35,924 bases of DNA from an uncultured Oscillospiraceae bacterium (GCA_910588625.1 CAJUQN010000021.1:1-35924), one strand, 5' to 3'; shown: positions 7,071 through 14,790, numbered from the stretch's first letter. Made by a program: numbers and translations. The notes: generated from the letters alone by a model not told the origin.

Positions 7071-7098
7071 CATATTCCTGGGACAAACCCCATAGGAT
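7071..7098 (+). promoter_or_regulatory. Sigma-E-like sporulation promoter of yabP-yabQ
   Basis: CATATT (7071-7076), a 14-bp spacer and CATAGGAT (7091-7098) resemble the mother-cell sigma-E consensus (-35 ATATT, -10 CATACAAT). In Bacillus yabP and yabQ are known sigma-E targets, so the position makes sense. Confidence 0.5.
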
Positions 7099-7127
7099 AG
7101 ACCATCAAAGCAAAGGGAGATGGTCCT

Positions 7128-7409
7128 ATGGCATATGAAGGCGGGCTGTCCGCCCCCCACCATGTGGTGATCGAGGAGCGGAAAAGCCTCACCGTGTCCG
7201 GCGTGGAGGACGTGGAGCGGTTTGACGAGAACACCATCGTGCTGTCCACCTCCAAGGGCGCCATGGTGGTGACCGGAGAGAACCTGCACATCGAAAAGCT
7301 GTCTCTGGACGGCGGTGATTTGAAGGTGGAGGGCGACGTAGACGCCGTCACCTATGAGGACGACGGGGGCGGAAGCCGGGGTGGTTTCCTGGCCCGGCTG
7401 CTGCGCTGA
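7128..7409 (+). CDS. yabP: Sporulation protein YabP
   Basis: The 93-residue protein shows the YabP domain (about 10-80), with the start HHVVIEERKSLTVSGVEDVERFDENTI and the conserved GENLHIEKLSLDGGDLKVEG. In Bacillus it is needed for spore cortex and coat formation in the mother cell. It is followed three bases later by yabQ, and the pair precedes divIC and an S1-domain gene as in the Bacillus yabP-yabQ-divIC-yabR order. GGGAGATGG is the ribosome site. Confidence 0.92.
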   Translation: MAYEGGLSAPHHVVIEERKSLTVSGVEDVERFDENTIVLSTSKGAMVVTGENLHIEKLSLDGGDLKVEGDVDAVTYEDDGGGSRGGFLARLLR

Positions 7410-7412
7410 CCT

Positions 7413-8084
7413 ATGCACGTTGACGTTCTGGGGCAGGCGGAGATTTTCGGGCAGGCATTTCTATTGGGGGTCCTGCTGGGACTTGTCTATGACGGAATGC
7501 GTACCCTGCGCCGGAGCTTGAAGCTGCCCGGCCTGTCCTTCCTCCTGGACCTGCTGTTCTGGCTAGGGGCCACGGCGGGACTGTTCGCCCTCACCCTCCT
7601 GCGGGACGATGGGAAAGTGCGCATTTACCACATGGCCGCCGTGGCCCTGGGGGGCGGAGCCTATTTTCTCACCCTCAGCCGCCTGATTCTGCCCGCGCTT
7701 TTGTGGACGGCCGACAAAATTCGGGCACTTTTCCGTTTCCTCACTACCCCCGTCCGGCGGGCTGGAAGGGCCGGGAAAAAATTTTTGAAAAATCAAAAAA
7801 AACACTTCCAAAATTGGCTCTCCTGGTATAAAATAAATATACTATACCGTTTCGTTCGAAACGGTGAGAGGGGAGCGGCAGATGATGAAAATCAAGCGGG
7901 CCGGCATGGCCACAAAACTTCTGGTACTGGTGCTGCTGGCCGCCGTGGCCATCGCGCTGCTGTCCACCCAGGCAAAGCTGAGCGCTGTCCAGGCCGATCG
8001 GGAGGAACTGACTCGTCAGGTCCAGGCCCAGCAGGAGGCAAACGCCGCGCTGCAGGACGGCATCGACCACAGCGGCGACCCTGA
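7413..8084 (+). CDS. yabQ: Spore cortex biosynthesis protein YabQ with long overlapping C-terminal tail
   Basis: The first 150 residues carry the YabQ pattern: AEIFGQAFLLGVLLGLVYDGMRTLRR is split by several membrane spans, and basic residues follow. YabQ sits in the forespore outer membrane and is required for cortex synthesis. The frame has no stop until 8082-8084. Its last 68 or so residues are therefore an out-of-frame reading of divIC, an overlap of 203 bp. The tail is rich in G, R and A and looks like shadow coding. Either the native stop was lost by a frameshift, or the tail is tolerated. No clear ribosome site stands before the ATG, so translation is probably coupled to yabP. Confidence 0.8.
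   Translation: MHVDVLGQAEIFGQAFLLGVLLGLVYDGMRTLRRSLKLPGLSFLLDLLFWLGATAGLFALTLLRDDGKVRIYHMAAVALGGGAYFLTLSRLILPALLWTADKIRALFRFLTTPVRRAGRAGKKFLKNQKKHFQNWLSWYKINILYRFVRNGERGAADDENQAGRHGHKTSGTGAAGRRGHRAAVHPGKAERCPGRSGGTDSSGPGPAGGKRRAAGRHRPQRRP
7814..7865 (+). promoter_or_regulatory. Putative divIC promoter with a 20-bp inverted repeat at the start point
   Basis: TTGGCT (7814-7819), 18 bp and TATACT (7838-7843) lie inside the yabQ frame. Directly after comes a near-perfect dyad (arms 7846-7854 and 7857-7865, ACCGTTTCG/CGAAACGGT) at about +3 to +22. It is either an operator or a 5' hairpin of the divIC transcript. Confidence 0.45.
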
Positions 8085-8163
8085 GTACCTGGCTGACATC
8101 GCACGCAGCCGCCTGGGGCTGGTGGAGCCCGGGGAAATTGTGTTCGAGGACTCCAGCAAATAA
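7882..8163 (+). CDS. divIC: Septum formation initiator (DivIC/FtsB family)
   Basis: The protein has 93 residues from ATG 7882, which has GAGAGGGGAG six bases upstream; a GTG at 7864 lies before that site and is not used. It has a short cytoplasmic N-terminus, one membrane span (about 12-28), a coiled coil (about 30-60) and the conserved C-terminal RSRLGLVEPGEIVF. DivIC couples FtsL and FtsI in the divisome. The neighbours yabP, yabQ and yabR match the Bacillus arrangement. Confidence 0.85.
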   Translation: MMKIKRAGMATKLLVLVLLAAVAIALLSTQAKLSAVQADREELTRQVQAQQEANAALQDGIDHSGDPEYLADIARSRLGLVEPGEIVFEDSSK

Positions 8164-8369
8164 AAAAGCGCGGAGCCGTCGTGAACAGCGCACTAAGACC
8201 GGAGCGGAAGGAATATCTAGGAAGGGCCGCAGGCCCTGGGTGGATTTTCCTGAAGTCGGAGGGCTTAGGGCGCGTCGCGAACAGGCGCGGCGTGACAGTG
8301 CGGCGCAGAGAGGCTGCAAATGGGTGCCGCACACCAAATCCTATACATTGAGAGGGAAAAAAGAGATTT

Positions 8370-8861
8370 ATGGGCATTGAAGTTGGTTCTATTCTGGACG
8401 GTAAGGTGACGGGGATCACCAAATTCGGCGCGTTTGTATCGCTACCCGGCAACCGGTCGGGACTGGTACATATCTCGGAGATCGCGTATTCCTATGTCAA
8501 TGACGTCCACGACCTGCTGGCGGAGGGCCAGGAGGTGAAGGTGAAGGTCATCGGCATTGACACGAACAACCGTATTAACTTATCCATCAAGCAGGCCCTG
8601 CCCCCGCCGTCCCACCCAGAGCGCAGGCCGGGACCCCGTTCCGGAGGGTTCGGAGACCGGTCCCGTCCGGAAGGCGACCACCGCCCCCAGGGAGGGCGCC
8701 GTTCCGGTCCCGGTCGCGGCTTCATGCCGGAGCCCGCTCAGTCCAGGGGACCGGCCAGCTTTGAGGACCAGCTCAAGCAGTTTATGGCAAGCTCCGACAG
8801 CAAGCTGTCTGAGCTCCACATGAACGAGAAGCGTGGGAACCGCCGGGGTGGAAGAAAATAG
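8370..8861 (+). CDS. yabR: S1-domain RNA-binding protein (YabR-like)
   Basis: The protein has 163 residues. Residues 1-75 form one S1 OB-fold domain: GSILDGKVTGITKFGAFVSLPGNRSGLVHISEIA with NRINLSIKQA closing it. The rest is a low-complexity tail rich in R, G, P and E, ending in GGRK. A linked C-terminal motif FEDQLKQFMASSDSKLSEL recurs in clostridial YabR proteins as I remember them. It probably binds RNA or ribosomes. The ribosome site is weak (GAGAGGG). A 206-bp gap before it (8164-8369) holds no gene that I can support. Confidence 0.88.
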   Translation: MGIEVGSILDGKVTGITKFGAFVSLPGNRSGLVHISEIAYSYVNDVHDLLAEGQEVKVKVIGIDTNNRINLSIKQALPPPSHPERRPGPRSGGFGDRSRPEGDHRPQGGRRSGPGRGFMPEPAQSRGPASFEDQLKQFMASSDSKLSELHMNEKRGNRRGGRK

Positions 8862-8873
8862 GCCTACAAGACA

Positions 8874-8901
8874 GGGGGACGCCGCGGCGTCCTCCTTTTT
8901 T
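8874..8901 (+). terminator. Intrinsic terminator after yabR
   Basis: Arms GGGGGACGCC (8874-8883) and GGCGTCCTCC (8886-8895) are followed by six T. The GGACGCC core is shared with other terminators of this window. Confidence 0.85.
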
Positions 8902-8946
8902 GTGGGCAAATCTCTGCGGCCAAGAGTTCTGCAGAACATAAAAAAC

Positions 8947-8975
8947 GGCTCTTTTCCGCAGATGGGAAAAGAGCC
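8947..8975. terminator. Hairpin in the leader region of the amidohydrolase gene
   Basis: An 11-bp perfect stem (8947-8957/8965-8975) lacks a T-run on the plus strand but is followed by GTTTTTT on the minus strand. It therefore looks like a minus-strand terminator without a gene to terminate. The rest of 8902-9104 holds two further small hairpins (near 9011-9028 and 9032-9046) and no recognised riboswitch. Confidence 0.45.
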
Positions 8976-9104
8976 CAATGGTCTATTTGCGCGGGAGAAT
9001 GGAATGACCGCATGGGACACCCCCATGCCGCGGCCTTACGCCGCAGATACAGCATAGCACAGCTGCGGGCAGAAACCAGTCGAACCCCGAGAGGAGAGAA
9101 AACA

Positions 9105-10256
9105 ATGCTCATTATCAACGGTACAGTCCACACCATGGAAAATGGCACAATTTCCGACGGCTTTGTTTTGATGAATGGAAACCGCATCGCCCAGGTGGGC
9201 CCCATGTCCGATCTGCCCATGGATTTCGACCGCTCCGCCGCGTCCATCGACGCCCACGGAGGCCACATTCTCCCCGGCTTCATCGACGCCCACTGCCACG
9301 TGGGCCTCTACGGCGCCACTCCCCCCGAGGACGATTTGAACGAATCCTCCGCCTCCTGTACCCCCCAGCTTCGCGCTCTGGACGGTGTGGACCCCTTCAA
9401 CCAGTATTTTGCCGACGCCTGTCGGGCGGGCGTCACCTGTCTCCACACCGGCCCCGGCTCCGCCAATCCCATCGCGGGCCAGTCCATCCTGTTGAAAACC
9501 ACTGGGGCTGTGGTGGACCAGATGGCCGTCCGCGCCCCCGCCGCCATGAAGTTCGCCCTGGGTGAGAATCCCAAGCGGGTCCACAAGGGCCAGGGTCCCG
9601 CCACCCGTATGGCCACCGCCGCCCTCATCCGGGACAAGCTGGCCCAGGCGCTGAACTACGATTTGAAGTGGGTCCGGGCCAAGGCCGGCGACGAAATGGA
9701 CGACCCGGAGTTCGACGCCCAGCTGGACGCCCTGCGCCCTGTGGTGACAGGCCGTCTGCCCGCTCATTTCCATGCCCACCGGGCGGACGACATCGTCACC
9801 GCCGTCCGCGTCGCCAGGGAGTTCGGCTTGGACTGTGCCATCGTCCACGGCACCGAGGGGCATCTCGTCGCGGACTTTCTGGCAAAGGAGAACATCCCAG
9901 TCATCACCGGCCCCTTCCTCATGGACCGGGGCAAGCCAGAGCTGGGCCGCCTCACCATGGAGAACACCGCTATCCTGGCCCGGGCCGGGGTCCAGGTAGC
10001 CATCTGCACAGACCACCCGGAGACGCCCATCTCCCTGCTCCCTTTCTGCGCCGCTATGGCCGCCCGGGCAGGGATGGACGAAGAGGAAGCTCTCGCCGCC
10101 ATCACCATCAACGCCGCCTGCATCGTGGGGGTGGGCGACCGGCTGGGTTCCCTCTCCCCTGGCAAGGACGCGGACGTGGTGGTCATGGATGGCCACCCCT
10201 TCCACTGGCGGAGCAAAGTCACCCACGTATTCATCGACGGACAGGAGGTCATTTGA
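9105..10256 (+). CDS. Amidohydrolase family protein (imidazolonepropionase-like)
   Basis: The 383-residue protein has a split beta-sandwich (residues 1-50 and the last 45) around a metal-binding TIM barrel. GFIDAHCHVG gives the first metal histidines. HFHAHRADD, IVHGTEGH and CTDHPE supply the later ligands and the catalytic aspartate. This is the imidazolonepropionase/YtcJ-related branch of amidohydrolases; substrates range from cyclic amides to dipeptides, so none is named. GAGAGGAG before ATG 9105 sets the start, and the open frame further upstream lacks a site. Its stop codon abuts the ATG of the next gene. Confidence 0.85.
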   Translation: MLIINGTVHTMENGTISDGFVLMNGNRIAQVGPMSDLPMDFDRSAASIDAHGGHILPGFIDAHCHVGLYGATPPEDDLNESSASCTPQLRALDGVDPFNQYFADACRAGVTCLHTGPGSANPIAGQSILLKTTGAVVDQMAVRAPAAMKFALGENPKRVHKGQGPATRMATAALIRDKLAQALNYDLKWVRAKAGDEMDDPEFDAQLDALRPVVTGRLPAHFHAHRADDIVTAVRVAREFGLDCAIVHGTEGHLVADFLAKENIPVITGPFLMDRGKPELGRLTMENTAILARAGVQVAICTDHPETPISLLPFCAAMAARAGMDEEEALAAITINAACIVGVGDRLGSLSPGKDADVVVMDGHPFHWRSKVTHVFIDGQEVI

Positions 10257-11102
10257 ATGATACGGGAAATTGAGGCAGGCGCCCTGTCCGACGCTGTCCG
10301 GGCGCTGTGCATTGAGGCAAATACCATTCTTCCCAAGGATTTGCGGGACGCGATTTGTGTTGCCAAGCAGACCGAGCCCTCCCCGGTGGGACAGGCCATT
10401 TTAGGAGACCTGGTAGAAAATTACCAATTTGCCGAGGCCAAGGGCCTGCCCATCTGCCAGGACACGGGCATGGCGGTGGTGTTCCTGGACTGGGGTCAGG
10501 ACTGCCATCTGGTGGGCGGCGGTCTGGAGGACGCGGTAAACGATGGCGTGCGCCGGGGGTATCTGGACGGCCATCTTCGGCTGTCCGTGGTGGGGGACCC
10601 CCTCCGACGGGTGAATACCAATGACAACACCCCCGCCATCCTCCACCTGCGGATGGCGCCGGGGGACAGGGTGGACATCACCGTGGCTCCCAAGGGCTTC
10701 GGCAGCGAGAACATGACCAAGCTGAGGATGTTCAACCCCTCCGTCACCGTGGAGCAGGTGGAGGACTTCATCGTGGACTGCGTATCTCAGGCCGGGTCCA
10801 ACCCCTGCCCGCCGGTGGTCATCGGCGTGGGACTGGGGGGCGCCTCCGAGGTGGCGGCAGAACTGGCCAAACGGGCCCTTCTCCGCCCCGTTGGGGAGCG
10901 CCACCCTGACCCCTTCTATGCGGCCATGGAGGGGCGCATTCTGGAGCGGGTCAACCGTCTGGGCATCGGCCCCCAGGGGTTGGGAGGGCGGACCACCGCC
11001 CTGTCCGCCGCCATCCTCACCCAGGGCACCCATATCGCCGGACTGCCCTGCGCGGTGAATTTGGGGTGCCATGTGACCAGGCACGCCCACGTGACGCTGT
11101 AG
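10257..11102 (+). CDS. Class I fumarate hydratase / L(+)-tartrate dehydratase, alpha subunit
   Basis: This 281-residue protein matches the N-terminal (alpha) half of the iron-sulfur fumarase family. Three cysteines in the expected contexts (PICQDTG C67, GSNPCPP C184, NLGCHVTRHAH C271) should hold a [4Fe-4S] cluster. KGFGSENMTKLRMFNPS is the family core. Two-subunit forms need a separate beta subunit of about 200 residues, usually directly downstream. None is encoded here. The gene starts immediately after the amidohydrolase stop, so the two are translationally coupled. It could work with a beta subunit encoded elsewhere, or be an orphan. Confidence 0.9.
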   Translation: MIREIEAGALSDAVRALCIEANTILPKDLRDAICVAKQTEPSPVGQAILGDLVENYQFAEAKGLPICQDTGMAVVFLDWGQDCHLVGGGLEDAVNDGVRRGYLDGHLRLSVVGDPLRRVNTNDNTPAILHLRMAPGDRVDITVAPKGFGSENMTKLRMFNPSVTVEQVEDFIVDCVSQAGSNPCPPVVIGVGLGGASEVAAELAKRALLRPVGERHPDPFYAAMEGRILERVNRLGIGPQGLGGRTTALSAAILTQGTHIAGLPCAVNLGCHVTRHAHVTL

Positions 11103-11168
11103 GGTATTTCAACAGATTGGGGCTTGCCGGGAGGTTCTGCAAATTGAAAAATTCACGGAGGGGATACC

Positions 11169-11582
11169 ATGCTTGAAAATATACCATCTCAATCATCTAT
11201 GGCTGAATTACTCGGACAATCTTTGTTTGAAGTTTGGCAAGCACTATGTTTGGCCGTTGATGAAAAATACGATATGGAGCGAGTGTGGAATACTGGTGGT
11301 AAAAATTGGGCTTACGAGTACAAATATCGCAGAGGCGGTAAAACACTTTGCTGCCTATACGCTAAGAGCAATTGCATTGGATTCATGATAATCTTTGGAA
11401 AAGAGGAAAGAGCAAAATTTGAAGATATAAGGGGTACTCTTTCTAACGCCGTTTGCAGGCAATTTGATGAGGCAAAAACCTATCACGATGGGAAATGGGT
11501 CATGTTTGAACCGGCCAGCAGGGCCGATTTTGATGATTACATGAAAATGTTGGCTATTAAGCGAAAACCGAATCGGAAATAA
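11169..11582 (+). CDS. DUF3788 family protein
   Basis: The 137-residue protein resembles the DUF3788 family. It shows a central WNTGGKNWAYEYKYRRGGKTLCCLY block and a GFMIIFGKEER strand, typical of these small proteins of unknown function. ACGGAGGGG stands before the ATG. Base composition is visibly poorer in GC than its neighbours and codon use differs (many AAA, ATT, GAA), which suggests horizontal arrival. It occupies the place where a fumarase beta subunit would be expected. Confidence 0.75.
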   Translation: MLENIPSQSSMAELLGQSLFEVWQALCLAVDEKYDMERVWNTGGKNWAYEYKYRRGGKTLCCLYAKSNCIGFMIIFGKEERAKFEDIRGTLSNAVCRQFDEAKTYHDGKWVMFEPASRADFDDYMKMLAIKRKPNRK

Positions 11583-11610
11583 CAATTTTCACTTTGTTGT
11601 GGCGTGTCTC

Positions 11611-11639
11611 TTTTCTTCTTCGGATGATTGTGGTATACT
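11611..11639 (+). promoter_or_regulatory. Promoter of prfC
   Basis: TTTTCT (11611-11616), 17 bp and TATACT (11634-11639) with an extended TGG element precede a leader of about 80 nt. I see no terminator or riboswitch in that leader. Confidence 0.55.
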
Positions 11640-11725
11640 AACTAGGTTATGATTTTATTTAGGGGGTTCTTCCCATGTAAAGGACCGTTCTCTTTTAAAA
11701 ACCAAATTAAACAGGAGGAACTCTC

Positions 11726-13348
11726 ATGTCACAATATGAATCCGAAATCAAACGCCGGCGCACCTTCGCCATCATCTCCCACCCCGACGCGGGCAAGACC
11801 ACCCTGACGGAAAAATTCCTGCTCTACGGGGGCGCCATTGCCCAGGCGGGGGTGGTCAAGGGCAAGAAAAACGCCCGGGCCGCCACCTCCGACTGGATGG
11901 AGATCGAAAAGCAGCGGGGCATTTCCGTTACGTCCTCCGTGATGCAGTTCCAGTACGAGGGCTTCTGCATCAACATCCTGGACACCCCCGGCCACCAGGA
12001 CTTCTCCGAGGACACCTACCGCACCCTGATGGCGGCGGATTCCGCCGTCATGGTCATCGACGCCGCCAAGGGCGTGGAGGCCCAGACCCGGAAGCTGTTC
12101 AAGGTGTGCCGCCTGCGGGACATCCCCATCTTCACCTTCATCAACAAGATGGACCGGGAGGCCCGAGATCCCTTCGAGCTGTGCCAGGAGCTGGAGCACG
12201 AGCTGGGCATCGACACCTACGCCGTCAACTGGCCCATCGGCTGCGGCAAGGCGTTCCAGGGTGTGTACGACCGGGAGCGGAAGCGGATCGTCCACTTCAC
12301 CTCCAACGGCGGTTCCAAGGCCGCCACCGCCACCGAGGTGTCGTTAGACGACCCGGCGCTGGCGGACCTCATCGGCCAGTCCTACCGGGACCAGCTGGCG
12401 GATGAAATTGAGCTGTTGGACGGCGCCTCCTGCGAGTTCGACATGGACCGGGTGCGCCACGGCCAGCTCTCCCCGGTGTTCTTCGGCTCGGCGCTGACCA
12501 ACTTCGGCGTGGAGCCCTTCCTGGAGGACTTTCTCCGCATGACCACCGCCCCCCTGCCCCGCACCGCCGGGGAGGAGCTGATCGACGCCTTCGACGACGG
12601 CTTCTCCGCCTTTGTGTTCAAGATTCAGGCCAACATGAACAAGGCCCACCGGGACCGCATCGCCTTTATGCGGGTGGTGTCCGGGCGGTTCGACGCGGAC
12701 AAGGAGGTCTATCACGTCCAGGGCGGCAAAAAGATCAAGCTCTCCCGGCCTCAGCAGCTCATGGCCGCCGAGCGGGAGATCATCGAGGAGGCCTACGCCG
12801 GGGACATCATCGGCGTATTTGACCCGGGCATCTTCTCCATCGGCGATACCCTGTGCACCGCGGCCCACAAGTTCCAGTTCGACCCCATCCCCACCTTTGC
12901 TCCGGAGCATTTCCGCCGGGTGCGGCCCTTGGACACCATGAAGCGCAAGCAGTTTCTTAAGGGGATGGAGCAGATCGCCCAGGAGGGCGCTATCCAGATA
13001 TTCAAGACCCCTTACTCCGGCATGGAGGAGGTCATCGTGGGCGTGGTGGGCACGCTCCAATTCGACGTGCTGGAGTACCGCCTCAAGAACGAGTACGGCG
13101 TAGACCTGTACGCCGAGGGCCTGCCCTACGAGTACCTGCGCTGGATGCACCACGAGGGCGACGAGCCCCTCCACGAGGGCGACGAGCCCCTCCGCGCGGA
13201 CGACTTGACCCTCCCCGGCGACGCCATGCTGGTGGAGGACTATCGGCAAAACCAGCTGCTGCTGTTCGCCTCCCAGTGGTCCATCAACTGGACGGCGGAG
13301 CGCAACAAGAGCGTCACCCTGTCTGAGTTCGGCGGGGCCAAGTTTTAA
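11726..13348 (+). CDS. prfC: Peptide chain release factor 3
   Basis: The 540-residue GTPase recycles RF1/RF2 after peptide release. The G1 motif SHPDAGKTT lies at 18-26, DTPGH at 86-90 and NKMD at 140-143. The domain II/III regions continue to the end. AACAGGAGG stands before the ATG. Residues 476-489 contain a tandem HEGDEPL repeat that stems from a 21-bp direct duplication. Family members have only one such segment in my memory, in a surface loop of domain III, so it is probably tolerated. A hairpin terminator follows the stop. Confidence 0.95.
   Translation: MSQYESEIKRRRTFAIISHPDAGKTTLTEKFLLYGGAIAQAGVVKGKKNARAATSDWMEIEKQRGISVTSSVMQFQYEGFCINILDTPGHQDFSEDTYRTLMAADSAVMVIDAAKGVEAQTRKLFKVCRLRDIPIFTFINKMDREARDPFELCQELEHELGIDTYAVNWPIGCGKAFQGVYDRERKRIVHFTSNGGSKAATATEVSLDDPALADLIGQSYRDQLADEIELLDGASCEFDMDRVRHGQLSPVFFGSALTNFGVEPFLEDFLRMTTAPLPRTAGEELIDAFDDGFSAFVFKIQANMNKAHRDRIAFMRVVSGRFDADKEVYHVQGGKKIKLSRPQQLMAAEREIIEEAYAGDIIGVFDPGIFSIGDTLCTAAHKFQFDPIPTFAPEHFRRVRPLDTMKRKQFLKGMEQIAQEGAIQIFKTPYSGMEEVIVGVVGTLQFDVLEYRLKNEYGVDLYAEGLPYEYLRWMHHEGDEPLHEGDEPLRADDLTLPGDAMLVEDYRQNQLLLFASQWSINWTAERNKSVTLSEFGGAKF
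13151..13192 (+). repeat. 21-bp tandem duplication inside prfC
   Basis: Two identical 21-bp copies, 13151-13171 and 13172-13192, keep the reading frame and encode HEGDEPL twice. Perfect identity suggests a recent slippage or unequal exchange. Confidence 0.95.
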
Positions 13349-13357
13349 CAGAAAACG

Positions 13358-13396
13358 CGAAACCCGCCGGAACGCCCCCGGCGGATTTCGTTTATT
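13358..13396 (+). terminator. Intrinsic terminator after prfC
   Basis: Arms 13358-13370 and 13378-13390 pair over 13 positions with one mismatch; TTTATTAT follows. Confidence 0.8.
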
Positions 13397-13418
13397 ATGA
13401 TTTGCAAGGAGGAGCAGC

Positions 13419-13958
13419 ATGAACGCGTTGGTGATGAATTGCAGCCCTGTCAGAAATGGTGCAACCGCAGAAATTGTGCGTATCGTTTCCCATTGCCTGG
13501 AAAAAAGATATGACACCAGAAGTATCTGCATAGATGATTTTCAGATTGCTTTTTGCAGGGGGTGCAGAACCTGTCATGATACCGCCAAATGCGTCCAGCA
13601 GGACGATGCAGACAAAGTCATCGAACAATATGAGTGGGCGGACATCATCGTGTCGGTGTCTCCCTCCTACTGGGCGGATATCCCGGGACAGTTCAAAGCG
13701 TTTATCGACAGATGCACTCCCTGGTGTAATACGCATGAACCGCACGCAGCGATCAGCGGCGGAAAAAAGGGATATTCCATCGCCTTACGGACGGGGCCAG
13801 GCATGAGAGAATGCGACCGTATCATGGAGAGTATCGAGCATTTCTACGGGCATATGGAGATCCAGTGCTGCGGCAGGCTGGGGTTATGCTCCATAGAGAA
13901 CGGACCGGCAGTAGAGCCGAGAAAAAACGAGATTATCGCGTTTTGCCAGAAGATATAA
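13419..13958 (+). CDS. Flavodoxin-fold FMN reductase / iron-sulfur flavoprotein-like protein
   Basis: The 179-residue protein has the flavodoxin-like fold: an N-terminal MNCSPVRNGATAEIV phosphate-binding loop for FMN, a cysteine-rich FCRGCRTCHDTAKC segment near 45-58, and a SPSYWADIPGQFKAFIDR substrate/dimer strand. Such proteins use NAD(P)H to reduce FMN, quinones or other acceptors; the CxxC cluster resembles the iron-sulfur flavoproteins. AAGGAGG is the ribosome site. GC content is lower than in the next gene, and the 3' end overlaps that convergent gene by 26 bp, so a recent insertion here is possible. Confidence 0.82.
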   Translation: MNALVMNCSPVRNGATAEIVRIVSHCLEKRYDTRSICIDDFQIAFCRGCRTCHDTAKCVQQDDADKVIEQYEWADIIVSVSPSYWADIPGQFKAFIDRCTPWCNTHEPHAAISGGKKGYSIALRTGPGMRECDRIMESIEHFYGHMEIQCCGRLGLCSIENGPAVEPRKNEIIAFCQKI

Positions 13959-14646
13959 ACGAATCCTCGCCCACGCTCAGCTCCTCCCGCCGCACCTCCC
14001 CCTGCTCCCACAGAAGGGCCAGCACCTGCTCGGCGCAGTCCGCCGGCAGCTCCACCCCTTCCAGCTTCAAGACCAGCCCGTTCAGCGTCCCCCTGTCGTA
14101 CAGCTCCACCGCTCTCCCCCAGCGGCCTCCCCCAGGGCCAAAAGCCGCCGTCACATCCGCTCCCGCCACGGGCGGCGTCACCGGCAGGCCAAATTTCGCC
14201 TGAAGGTACCGGGCGTACTCCTCCCCGCCGGGGGCGTCAATGAGCAGGCCCCGCACCTGGGGACACAGCCGTTCCGCCGCATCCTCCAGCTCCCTGCACA
14301 GCCGGGGGGCGGACAGGGCCACCCGCCCCCGCTTTGGAGAGGCGCCCTCCGCCGCCAGCGCCCCCAGGGCCAGCACGTCCGCACATTCCCGCCGCAAGGG
14401 GAGCGTATCCACCGCCCGCAAAAGGACCAGCCGGTCTCCATAGGGAAAGCCGTCCCCCAACACCACCCTGCCCACGCCTTCTTGGGCCAGGACCCGCTCC
14501 GCCCGGCGCAGGCGCCGCCGGAGCCGCCAGGACCTCAGGCCCTCCGGCTCATAAATCACGGCCCGCAGCACTTGAAGGGGGCCTAAACACGCCTCTTCCA
14601 CCCGGAAACGCCCCTTTTCCCTCACCAAAACAAGCTGGCCGACCAT
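13933..14646 (-). CDS. Conserved-looking hypothetical protein, GC-rich, unrecognised
   Basis: The frame of 237 residues starts at ATG 14646 with GAGGTG six bases upstream; the GTG at 14655 falls on that site. I do not recognise the family. The first 30 residues look like beta strands. A very basic helix (SWRLRRRLRRAERVL) follows, then alternating alpha/beta patches with VGRVVLGDGFPYGD and GADVTAAFGPGGG turns. No signal peptide or membrane span is seen. Strong GC-rich third positions support real coding. The last ten residues run into the convergent flavodoxin gene and may be a new C-terminus. Confidence 0.6.
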   Translation of the reverse strand: MVGQLVLVREKGRFRVEEACLGPLQVLRAVIYEPEGLRSWRLRRRLRRAERVLAQEGVGRVVLGDGFPYGDRLVLLRAVDTLPLRRECADVLALGALAAEGASPKRGRVALSAPRLCRELEDAAERLCPQVRGLLIDAPGGEEYARYLQAKFGLPVTPPVAGADVTAAFGPGGGRWGRAVELYDRGTLNGLVLKLEGVELPADCAEQVLALLWEQGEVRREELSVGEDSFISSGKTR

Positions 14647-14706
14647 GCCTATCACCTCACCAAGACATATGCCCCCGGCGTGTCAAGTATGCGGATAAAT
14701 CTTCCC

Positions 14707-14735
14707 TTGCAATTCCCCGTCCCAGGTGATATAAT
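14707..14735 (+). promoter_or_regulatory. Promoter of the degV gene
   Basis: TTGCAA (14707-14712), 17 bp and a perfect TATAAT (14730-14735) lie 56 bp before the start codon. Confidence 0.8.
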
Positions 14736-14790
14736 CCTTACAATTTGGACCCTGCTGAACTGGGTCCCCCATATTATGGAGGTCATCCTA

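Noticed and set aside
8138..8380. 80-codon plus-strand frame between divIC and yabR
   Set aside because: No ribosome site, mostly basic low-complexity translation, and it overlaps both neighbours.
8902..9104. Riboswitch before the amidohydrolase gene
   Set aside because: Several small hairpins but none matches the conserved core of purine, TPP, glycine or SAM classes that I know.
9036..10226. 396-codon minus-strand frame across the amidohydrolase
   Set aside because: Shadow coding; the plus-strand protein has clear metal-binding motifs.
12344..13531. 395-codon minus-strand frame across prfC
   Set aside because: Shadow of prfC; rich in V, L and G with no family features.
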